Below, one piece after another: positions 1-5,071 of a DNA stretch of 7,651 nt. The notes beneath the pieces are model-generated. The model ran no database searches, was not told the DNA's origin, and saw only the letters and a program-made list of their open reading frames with translations. The stretch's first letter is position 1. Each line of letters opens with the position of its first letter. The stretch is from an uncultured Burkholderiales bacterium (GTDB lineage: Bacteria; Pseudomonadota; Gammaproteobacteria; Burkholderiales; Burkholderiaceae_E). Where the stretch lies: positions 1 to 7,651 of the forward strand of contig CAIXXI010000194.1 in assembly GCA_903923345.1 (NCBI GenBank). Reading direction: 5' to 3'. The position numbers and the translations under genes were made by a program.

Positions 1-69
1 AATGCCGCGCGGAACCCTGACGCCATAGCGTTTCAGCAATTCCTTGCCCTGGTATTCGTGGATTTTCAT
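1..69 (-). CDS. sucC: Succinyl-CoA ligase [ADP-forming] beta subunit, N-terminal fragment (cut by the window edge)
   Basis: Only the first 23 codons are inside the window, starting at the ATG at 67-69 on the minus strand and running off the left edge. The peptide begins MKIHEYQGKELLKRYGV, the highly conserved start of SucC, where the ATP-grasp domain begins. SucC pairs with SucD to convert succinyl-CoA to succinate with formation of ATP (or GTP) in the TCA cycle in the cytoplasm. A Shine-Dalgarno GAGGA (complement of 74-78) lies 4 nt before the ATG and supports the start. It follows recX in the same direction after a 123-nt gap, an order common in Burkholderiales, where sucD normally comes next; sucD is not visible here. 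It probably has its own promoter in the gap. Identification rests on 23 residues only, but they are very characteristic. Confidence 0.95.
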   Translation of the reverse strand, partial: MKIHEYQGKELLKRYGVRVPRGI

Positions 70-96
70 CGGGTCCTCGTGGATCGGTTGGACATG

Positions 97-123
97 AAGA
101 CGCTGTTGCGCCGTCGGCGTCTT
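97..123. repeat. Inverted repeat in the sucC leader
   Basis: AAGACGC (97-103) and GCGTCTT (117-123) are perfect 7-bp inverted copies around a 13-nt spacer, located 28-54 nt upstream of the sucC ATG. No T-run follows on either strand, so it is not a typical intrinsic terminator. It could form a hairpin in the sucC leader mRNA or be a protein-binding site; its function is unknown and chance is possible. Confidence 0.3.
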
Positions 124-135
124 GAATCGCGCGGC

Positions 136-144
136 ACTCTAACA
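136..144 (-). promoter_or_regulatory. Possible extended -10 element of a sucC promoter
   Basis: On the minus strand the bases read TGT followed by TAGAGT, which resembles an extended -10 (TGn plus four of six matches to TATAAT). No convincing -35 hexamer lies 16-18 bases upstream. The position, about 67 nt before the sucC ATG and beyond the recX stop, would suit a sucC promoter. In GC-rich DNA such a match can occur by chance, so this is a weak call. Confidence 0.3.
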
Positions 145-192
145 CAGGCCAAGCGACGCCCGAAGAGACGGCAGGCGCTGGAAACCTGGAGT

Positions 193-675
193 TCAGGTGT
201 CGTGTGGATCATTATCGCCGCCCGCGTTGGATGCGTTGCGCAAAACCCAGGCGATTGCGTCTGCGGTAAACCCGCGTTGGGCGAGGAAACGGTGCTGGCG
301 TGCGCGCTCTCCTACATCCGAGGCAGGCACACCAAAACGCTTGGACCAGGCCAGCATCGCTCGATCGCGTTCATTGTTTCTGAGGTCTTGAAGGATCGGA
401 GCACTCACCGACACATCAAGACGATGCAGTTGCATCTCATGCTCGATACGTCTTAGCCCGAACCGCGCACTGCGTCGATGAGCCAGGCTCTGCGCGAATC
501 GCTGCGCCGACAGCAGACCGGATTGCTCAAGGCCGTCAAGGACGGATTCCAACTGAGCCTGTGACTCGGCCTGCGGCGTCAGCTTCTGCGTGAGTTCAAG
601 CCGACTGTGTTCCCTCTGAGACAGGAGCCGAAGCGCCCTGCCCTTGAGGGAAATCGAGCGCGGTGCGGCACCCAA
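193..675 (-). CDS. recX: Regulatory protein RecX
   Basis: A 160-residue protein, the usual RecX size. RecX binds RecA, caps or destabilises RecA-DNA filaments, and so limits recombination, SOS signalling and toxicity from excess RecA. Family features seen: an N-terminal helical repeat around residues 9-32 (SLKGRALRLLSQREHSR), a middle part with RFGLRRIEHEM near 71-81, and a C-terminal repeat around 128-146 (HRFLAQRGFTADAIAWVL). The start is TTG (complement of 673-675). The in-frame TAG two codons upstream excludes a longer protein, and starting here restores the expected family N-terminus. No strong Shine-Dalgarno precedes it. It lies 48 nt downstream of recA on the same strand, and no strong terminator is seen between them, so it is probably read through from the recA promoter at lower level and translated weakly from TTG. 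That would fit a protein needed in far smaller amounts than RecA. Confidence 0.94.
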   Translation of the reverse strand: MGAAPRSISLKGRALRLLSQREHSRLELTQKLTPQAESQAQLESVLDGLEQSGLLSAQRFAQSLAHRRSARFGLRRIEHEMQLHRLDVSVSAPILQDLRNNERDRAMLAWSKRFGVPASDVGERARQHRFLAQRGFTADAIAWVLRNASNAGGDNDPHDT

Positions 676-723
676 GATCTACAACCGCCCGCGACCCGAT
701 TTTATGGCGCTACCGGCGATTGA

Positions 724-1782
724 TCAGGCCGCCTCGGCCGAACCCTTGCCACCTTCAATGACTTTCAAGCCGCGAGGTTTCACGCCGTAGTGATTGCGCA
801 CCTTGTTCTCAATGTCCAAGGCAATCTCAGGGCGCTCTCTGAGGTACTCACGGGCATTGTCTTTCCCCTGACCGATACGGTCACCGCCGTAGCTGTACCA
901 GGCACCGCTCTTTTCGACGACGTTCGAGGCAGAACCGAGATCCAGAATTTCGCCTTCGCGCGAAATGCCCTCGCCATAGAGGATGTCGAATTCAGCGGCA
1001 CGGAAAGGCGGTGCCACTTTGTTCTTCACCACCTTGACCTTGGTCTCGTTGCCGATGACCTCCTCGCCTTTCTTGATCGACCCGGTGCGGCGGATATCGA
1101 GGCGCACCGACGCATAAAACTTGAGCGCATTGCCGCCGGTGGTGGTTTCAGGATTGCCGAACATCACACCGATCTTCATGCGGATCTGGTTGATGAAAAT
1201 GACCAGGCAGTTGGTGCGTTTGATGGTTGCGGTGAGCTTGCGCAGCGCTTGCGACATCAGTCGTGCCTGCAGGCCGGGCAGGGAATCGCCCATCTCGCCT
1301 TCGATTTCAGCCCTGGGGGTCAGCGCGGCCACGGAGTCGATCACGATCATGTCGACTGAACCTGAACGCACGAGTGCGTCGGCGATCTCGAGGGCCTGCT
1401 CCCCGGTATCCGGCTGGGAGATCAGAAGATCTTCAAGGTGGACGCCGAGCTTGGAGGCGTACTGGACATCCAGCGCGTGTTCGGCATCAATGAAGGCACA
1501 GGTGCCGCCGAGCTTCTGCATCTCGGCGATGACCTGAAGGGTGAGAGTGGTCTTGCCTGAAGACTCAGGGCCATAAATTTCAACCACCCGGCCCCGAGGC
1601 AGGCCACCGACGCCCAAAGCGATATCCAGGCCGAGTGAGCCGGTGGAGACCACCTGGATGTCTTCAGCCACTTCGGCGTCAGACAGCTTCATGACCGACC
1701 CTTTTCCGAATTGCTTTTCGATCTGTGCAAGCGCAGCGGCAAGGGCTTTGGCTTTTTCGACTTTGGCTTTGGAGTCGTCCAT
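724..1782 (-). CDS. recA: Recombinase RecA
   Basis: A full-length 352-residue RecA. It forms ATP-dependent filaments on single-stranded DNA, carries out strand exchange in recombination repair, and acts as co-protease for LexA self-cleavage in the SOS response. Seen in the sequence: N-terminal oligomerisation helix (residues 1-30), Walker A GPESSGKT (71-78), the catalytic glutamate in IDAEHALD (E101), Walker B MIVIDS (145-150), DNA-binding loop L2 around 196-215 (FINQIRMKIGVMFGNPETTT), conserved KFYASVRLDI (221-230), and the C-terminal domain ending in a modest GGKGSAEAA tail. The ATG start is supported by an AGGA Shine-Dalgarno (complement of 1789-1792), 6 nt away. A promoter with an overlapping LexA box lies just upstream, so DNA-damage induction is expected. 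recX follows on the same strand. No key residue is missing and the call is essentially certain. Confidence 0.99.
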   Translation of the reverse strand: MDDSKAKVEKAKALAAALAQIEKQFGKGSVMKLSDAEVAEDIQVVSTGSLGLDIALGVGGLPRGRVVEIYGPESSGKTTLTLQVIAEMQKLGGTCAFIDAEHALDVQYASKLGVHLEDLLISQPDTGEQALEIADALVRSGSVDMIVIDSVAALTPRAEIEGEMGDSLPGLQARLMSQALRKLTATIKRTNCLVIFINQIRMKIGVMFGNPETTTGGNALKFYASVRLDIRRTGSIKKGEEVIGNETKVKVVKNKVAPPFRAAEFDILYGEGISREGEILDLGSASNVVEKSGAWYSYGGDRIGQGKDNAREYLRERPEIALDIENKVRNHYGVKPRGLKVIEGGKGSAEAA

Positions 1783-1827
1783 TGGGAATCCTGATGTGAG
1801 GGGGCTGACTGGGCTGGAATGGAAGGC

Positions 1828-1856
1828 AGTATCTCAGGAAACTACTGTACACACAA
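1828..1856 (-). promoter_or_regulatory. Predicted sigma70-type promoter of recA
   Basis: On the minus strand, TTGTGT (complement of 1851-1856, -35) and GATACT (complement of 1828-1833, -10) are separated by exactly 17 nt. They match the consensus hexamers at three and four positions. The expected start of transcription near 1820 would give a recA leader of about 40 nt with the AGGA ribosome site near its end. The LexA box overlaps the -35 element, the usual arrangement for repression. This is a prediction from sequence; the -35 match is only moderate. Confidence 0.62.
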
Positions 1857-1860
1857 CCAG
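1845..1860 (-). promoter_or_regulatory. LexA-binding site (SOS box) of recA
   Basis: The plus strand reads CTGTACACACAACCAG, that is CTGT-N8-CCAG, one base away from the proteobacterial LexA consensus CTGT-N8-ACAG. The box sits 63 nt upstream of the recA ATG and covers the predicted -35 hexamer, so bound LexA would block RNA polymerase. From general knowledge, a CCAG half-site also occurs in known LexA targets such as E. coli uvrB. The combination of motif, position and target gene makes this a strong call, although binding is inferred. Confidence 0.78.
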
Positions 1861-1881
1861 TCTTTTGGCGTAGGCCATCTG

Positions 1882-1905
1882 GCTGATCCCCCTTGACGGA
1901 TCAGC
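1882..1905 (-). terminator. Hairpin downstream of pncC, possible operon terminator without a U-tract
   Basis: A perfect 8-bp inverted repeat (GCTGATCC at 1882-1889, GGATCAGC at 1898-1905) with an 8-nt loop lies 24 nt after the pncC stop codon and upstream of the recA promoter. This is where the long rib-nus-thi operon should end. On the minus strand it is followed by CAGATGGCC rather than a run of T, so it is not a classical intrinsic terminator. It may act with Rho, protect mRNA 3' ends, or be incidental. Confidence 0.42.
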
Positions 1906-1929
1906 GCCGCCTGCCGCGTCGAGGCCGCT

Positions 1930-2490
1930 TCAGGCGGTGGGCGGGCGGTCGGCCGATTGCGCCGACACGCTTCGAATCGCCTCACGCATGGCATGAATGG
2001 CGGACTGGCGACGCACTGCGGCCCGATCGCCGTCGAAATGACGGGTTTGAGTCCAGATGAGGGGATCATCATGGGGCTGCCCGGGCAGACGGATCGCCCA
2101 GCCGAAGCACACCGTGCCGACTGGCTTGCCCGGCACCGCACCACCCGGCCCGGCGATCCCGGTCACCGACAGCGCCATGCTGACCCTGGCTCGGCTCAAC
2201 GCACCGCCCGCCATCTGAGCCGCAACCACCTCACTGACCGCGCCGTGGTCTTGCAGCGCTTCGGTGGTCACACCCAGCAGCTCCTGCTTGGCCGCATTCG
2301 AATAGGTCACAAACCCACGATCGAACCAGGCCGACGAACCGGCGATCTCGGTCAGGGCCCGGGCAATCAGCCCGCCGGTGCAGGACTCGGCGCAGGCCAC
2401 GGTCAACCCAAGCGAGCCAAGCAGTTGCCCCAGGGCAGCGCCTTCGGCCAGAACGACAGACTCATCCGAGTGGGATTCGGTTGCACTCAT
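1930..2490 (-). CDS. pncC: Nicotinamide-nucleotide amidohydrolase PncC (CinA C-terminal family)
   Basis: A 186-residue stand-alone CinA C-terminal domain. This family deamidates nicotinamide mononucleotide to nicotinate mononucleotide plus ammonia, recycling NMN (for instance that released by NAD-dependent DNA ligase) back to NAD. Motifs seen: AESCTGGLIA (34-43) with the probable catalytic serine at 36, YSNAAKQELLGV (63-74) with a conserved lysine at 68, and the glycine-rich SVTGIAGPGG (108-117) followed by KPVGTV (122-127). The N-terminal molybdopterin-binding-like domain of full CinA is absent, as in many proteobacterial PncC proteins. The ATG overlaps the pgpA stop in an ATGA arrangement, so translation is probably coupled; a GGGGG stretch shortly upstream may act as the ribosome site. 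The C-terminal 15 residues are polar and not conserved-looking. It is probably the last gene of the operon. Older annotations call it competence-damage protein CinA. Confidence 0.95.
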   Translation of the reverse strand: MSATESHSDESVVLAEGAALGQLLGSLGLTVACAESCTGGLIARALTEIAGSSAWFDRGFVTYSNAAKQELLGVTTEALQDHGAVSEVVAAQMAGGALSRARVSMALSVTGIAGPGGAVPGKPVGTVCFGWAIRLPGQPHDDPLIWTQTRHFDGDRAAVRRQSAIHAMREAIRSVSAQSADRPPTA

Positions 2491-3059
2491 GACTGCCCCC
2501 AGGTCCAGAGCGCCACCACCAGCAGGGTGTAGAACGCGGCGAGCAGGTCATCGAGCATCACACCGAAACCGCCCTTGACGGTCTGATCCAGGAAGCGGAT
2601 CGGCGGCGGCTTCAACACGTCGAAAAAGCGAAAGACAAAGAAAGCGGCTAACTGTGATCGGAAATCCTGGGGCACAACCAGCAGCACCAGCCAGAACGCG
2701 ATGACCTCATCCCAGACCATGCCGCTGTGATCGGGCTGACCGAGATCGCGGCCGGTGCGCTCACACGCCCAGCATCCCAGCGCAAAGCCCAGCACCAGCA
2801 CAACCCACCAGCCGACATCGGACAGCCAGGGGTTGATCGCAAGAAAGGCTGCCCAGGCCCACAGGGTGCCGACCGTGCCCGGGGCGACAGGCGACAGGCC
2901 TGAACCGAAACCCAGGGCAATCCAGCGGGCCAGGCGCGGGCGCATGAACCCAAAGCTCGGACTGATTGCCCCCCCCGGGGCGGCGGGGTCAACCGCCTCG
3001 GCACGCAGGCGCTGAGCAGCCGGCACGGGCTCAGCGGAAGTGGTCGAAGGATCGGGCAT
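2487..3059 (-). CDS. pgpA: Phosphatidylglycerophosphatase A
   Basis: A 190-residue inner-membrane enzyme that removes phosphate from phosphatidylglycerol phosphate to give phosphatidylglycerol, a main membrane lipid. Family motifs are clear: GFGSGLSPVAPGTVGTL (50-66), the acidic SGMVWDEVIAFW (112-123), FRFFDVLKPPPIRFLD (143-158) and GGFGVMLDD (163-171). Hydrophobic segments lie at about 64-98, 118-130, 136-147 and 172-187. The ATG at 3057-3059 overlaps the 3' end of thiL by 29 nt and gives an N-terminal extension of about 40 residues rich in Pro and Ala. E. coli PgpA has a shorter stretch before its GFGSGLSP. A second in-frame ATG at 2943-2945 (residue 39, FMRPRLARW) would remove this tail. 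Neither start has a good Shine-Dalgarno, so the true start is open. A run of eight C on the plus strand (2969-2976) lies between the two. Confidence 0.95.
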   Translation of the reverse strand: MPDPSTTSAEPVPAAQRLRAEAVDPAAPGGAISPSFGFMRPRLARWIALGFGSGLSPVAPGTVGTLWAWAAFLAINPWLSDVGWWVVLVLGFALGCWACERTGRDLGQPDHSGMVWDEVIAFWLVLLVVPQDFRSQLAAFFVFRFFDVLKPPPIRFLDQTVKGGFGVMLDDLLAAFYTLLVVALWTWGQS

Positions 3060-4017
3060 CGAAATTGAGCGGGTTGCCGTCGGCCTGGACGATCTTCACA
3101 CCCGGGACGGTGTCGATTTGGCCGATCCGGGAGAGTGTAAGGCCCAACCCTGCGCCGATCGAATCGATCTCGCTGCGCTGGGCCGGGTTCGCGCAGAACA
3201 GCAATTCATAGTCGTCGCCACCGGCCAGTGCCAGCTCGGCGCGTGCGGCGAGTGGCAGATCAAGCAGCACCGGATGCAAGGGCACTCGGTCGAAGTCAAT
3301 TCGGGCGCCCAGAACGATCCCCAACGCCACACCTGAGCGATCCAGGATGTGAGCCAGGTCACCGACCAGGCCATCGGACAGATCGATGGCTGCGACACCG
3401 ACCTCGGCCAGGGCCAGCCCCAGCGCCACACGGGGCTGCGGACGCTCGAGCCGCTCCAGCGCCGCCGTGCGCACGTGGGCTTGAGCCATGAGCGGACCGG
3501 ACAAACGATCGGCCACCGCCCAGGCCGCCCCACCCAGTTGCCCCGACACCCAGATGTCGTCGCCGAGCCGAGCCCGATCCCGGCGCAGCGCCTTTTCCGG
3601 CAGCACTTCGCCAAAGACCGTGATGCACAGGTTCAGTGGACCCCGGGTGGTATCACCCCCGATCAGCTCGCAGCCATGGGCGTCGGCCAGGGCAAATAGA
3701 CCGGCAGAAAATGCCCGCAGCCAGCCCTCATCGGCCTGCGGCAGCGCCAGAGCCAGCGTGAAGGCAAGCGGTCTCGCCCCCATTGCAGCCAGGTCCGACA
3801 GATTGACCGCGAGTGCCTTGTGGCCCAACGCGGACGGATCGACATCGGCAAAGAAGTGCCGCGACTCGACCAGCATGTCGGTCGAAATGGCCAGTGCGCC
3901 CGGCGCAACCGAGGCCAGCAGCGCGCAATCGTCACCGATGCCCAGCAGGGCGCTTCGAGCAGGGCCCAGGCGTTCGAAATGACGCCGGATCAGGTCGAAT
4001 TCACCGGGCGGGTTCAC
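3031..4017 (-). CDS. thiL: Thiamine-monophosphate kinase
   Basis: A 328-residue ThiL of normal length. It phosphorylates thiamine monophosphate with ATP to thiamine diphosphate, the last step of cofactor synthesis, in the cytoplasm. It belongs to the PurM/AIR-synthase superfamily, with an N-terminal half carrying GIGDDCA (26-32), STDMLVESRHF (45-55), NLSDLAAMGA (72-81) and GGDTTRG (120-126), and a C-terminal half with IDLSDGL (211-217) and GGDDYELLF (266-274). The Asp-rich motifs that bind Mg-ATP are all present. The start codon is GTG (complement of 4015-4017); the N-terminus GEFDLIRRHF matches the family, so this start is favoured although no clear Shine-Dalgarno precedes it. It lies 36 nt after nusB and overlaps pgpA by 29 nt. 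The nusB-thiL-pgpA order is widespread in proteobacteria. Confidence 0.97.
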   Translation of the reverse strand: MNPPGEFDLIRRHFERLGPARSALLGIGDDCALLASVAPGALAISTDMLVESRHFFADVDPSALGHKALAVNLSDLAAMGARPLAFTLALALPQADEGWLRAFSAGLFALADAHGCELIGGDTTRGPLNLCITVFGEVLPEKALRRDRARLGDDIWVSGQLGGAAWAVADRLSGPLMAQAHVRTAALERLERPQPRVALGLALAEVGVAAIDLSDGLVGDLAHILDRSGVALGIVLGARIDFDRVPLHPVLLDLPLAARAELALAGGDDYELLFCANPAQRSEIDSIGAGLGLTLSRIGQIDTVPGVKIVQADGNPLNFDARSFDHFR

Positions 4018-4053
4018 GTCTGCAGTCGCTGCGATGGCAACCCGACGCGGCGC

Positions 4054-4542
4054 TCAGCGCGGTCGGACCTCAGTCGGTCGCGCGCCTGCGGCGACCTTGT
4101 CGAGCACGCCATTGACGAACTTGTAGCCGTCGGTGCCGCCGAAGGTCTTGGCGAGTTCGACTGCCTCGTTGATCACCACCCGATACGGGATCTCGAGATG
4201 GCGGGTGAGTTCGAATCCACCGATCAGCAGTGCTGCATGCTCGACCGGCGACAACTCCACCACCGGGCGATCCAGGTGCGGGGTGATCTGCTCGTGCAAG
4301 GCGTCAATTTCCCGGACCACCCCATGCAGGAGCTCAATGAAATGCTCGCGGTCGATCTTGTCTACGTTCGGTGCATTGGACATCAGGTGAGCCTCGATGG
4401 CCCCCGCGTCGTCTCGACTGACCAACCACTGATACAAACCCTGCATGGCCAATTCGCGCGAACGCCGCCGCGCACTTTTAGGCGGCGTGCGTTCAAAACC
4501 TGCGCGCGAGCCGCCCTCAGCGGCCCTGTCGGGAACATTCAT
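4054..4542 (-). CDS. nusB: Transcription antitermination factor NusB
   Basis: A 162-residue all-helical protein. NusB binds the boxA RNA element together with S10 (NusE) and helps RNA polymerase complete rRNA operons without Rho termination. The conserved core runs from about residue 23 (SARRRSRELAMQGLYQWL, including the Arg-rich RNA-binding start) to IPYRVVINEAVELAKTFGG (118-136) and KFVNGVLDKVA (141-151), the family signature. About 20 polar residues precede the core. The ATG at 4540-4542 begins only 9 nt after the ribH stop; no good Shine-Dalgarno is seen, and translation is probably coupled to ribH. A ribH-nusB pair is a very common arrangement. A downstream start at Met33 would cut into the first helix and is unlikely. 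Confidence 0.97.
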   Translation of the reverse strand: MNVPDRAAEGGSRAGFERTPPKSARRRSRELAMQGLYQWLVSRDDAGAIEAHLMSNAPNVDKIDREHFIELLHGVVREIDALHEQITPHLDRPVVELSPVEHAALLIGGFELTRHLEIPYRVVINEAVELAKTFGGTDGYKFVNGVLDKVAAGARPTEVRPR

Positions 4543-4551
4543 CGACCCGAA

Positions 4552-5046
4552 TCACTCATCGTCATCGTCGTCATCGTCTTCACTCAATGCGCCGAGTGAA
4601 GCCGACAGGTTGGCCATCTCGACCGCCACGCGCGCTGCATCGGTGCCTTTTTCCTGAGTGCGCGCATGCGCCTGCTCGTCGGTGTCGACCGTGAGGATCG
4701 CGTTGGCGACCGGCACGCCGTAATCGAGCGAGACCTGCATCACGCCCTGGGCGCTGCGATCGGAGACCACTTCGAAGTGATAGGTCTCGCCGCGTACCAC
4801 CGCGCCCAGCGCGATGAGCGCATCGAATTCGGCGGTGTGGGCCAGCTGGCGCAGCGCAAGCGGAATCTCGAGGGCACCCGGCACCGAGCACAACAGCACG
4901 TCGTCGGAGCTGACGCCGAGGCGACCGAGCTCGGCCAGGCAGGCATCGCGCAGCGCGACGCAAATCGTTTCGTTGAAACGCGACTGCACGATCCCGATGC
5001 GCAGGCCCTCGCCGTTCATCTCGGCGTTGAAAATCTCGATGTCCAT
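4552..5046 (-). CDS. ribH: 6,7-dimethyl-8-ribityllumazine synthase with acidic C-terminal tail
   Basis: A 164-residue lumazine synthase. It condenses 5-amino-6-ribitylamino-uracil with 3,4-dihydroxy-2-butanone 4-phosphate, the product of the neighbouring RibB, to give the direct precursor of riboflavin. Active-site features: QSRFNE (21-26) with the stacking Phe24, SVPGALEIPLA (54-64), GAVVRGETYHFE (81-92) with the probable catalytic His90, and the phosphate-binding end around Arg129 and Lys133. The protein ends in EDDDDDDDE (156-164), an acidic tail outside the fold. In the icosahedral or pentameric assemblies of this family the C-terminus is usually exposed, so the tail may form a charged surface. 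It is encoded by alternating GAC and GAT codons. A clear GAGGA Shine-Dalgarno (complement of 5054-5058) lies 7 nt before the ATG. Gaps are 25 nt to ribB upstream and 9 nt to nusB downstream. Confidence 0.98.
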   Translation of the reverse strand: MDIEIFNAEMNGEGLRIGIVQSRFNETICVALRDACLAELGRLGVSSDDVLLCSVPGALEIPLALRQLAHTAEFDALIALGAVVRGETYHFEVVSDRSAQGVMQVSLDYGVPVANAILTVDTDEQAHARTQEKGTDAARVAVEMANLSASLGALSEDDDDDDDE

Positions 5047-5071
5047 TCAAATGTCCTCAGGAGTGGCTGAA

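Noticed and set aside
58..456. Plus-strand open frame of 132 codons over the sucC start and recX
   Set aside because: It overlaps the start of sucC and much of recX on the opposite strand and has no recognisable features.
676..723. Possible attenuator hairpin between recA and recX
   Set aside because: In some bacteria a terminator reduces recX readthrough, but here only short, poorly paired stems are visible, so no structure is called.
790..1359. Long plus-strand open frame (189 codons) antisense to recA
   Set aside because: It lies entirely inside the certain recA gene, has no family motif, and is explained by GC-rich codon bias leaving the opposite strand free of stops.
1957..2532. Plus-strand open frame of 191 codons over pncC and the end of pgpA
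   Set aside because: Antisense shadow of two well-supported genes, with low-complexity Arg/Pro/His composition and no recognisable domain.
3820..4599. Plus-strand open frame of 259 codons over the thiL, nusB and ribH ends
   Set aside because: It crosses three confidently identified minus-strand genes and shows no motif; its length alone reflects high GC content.
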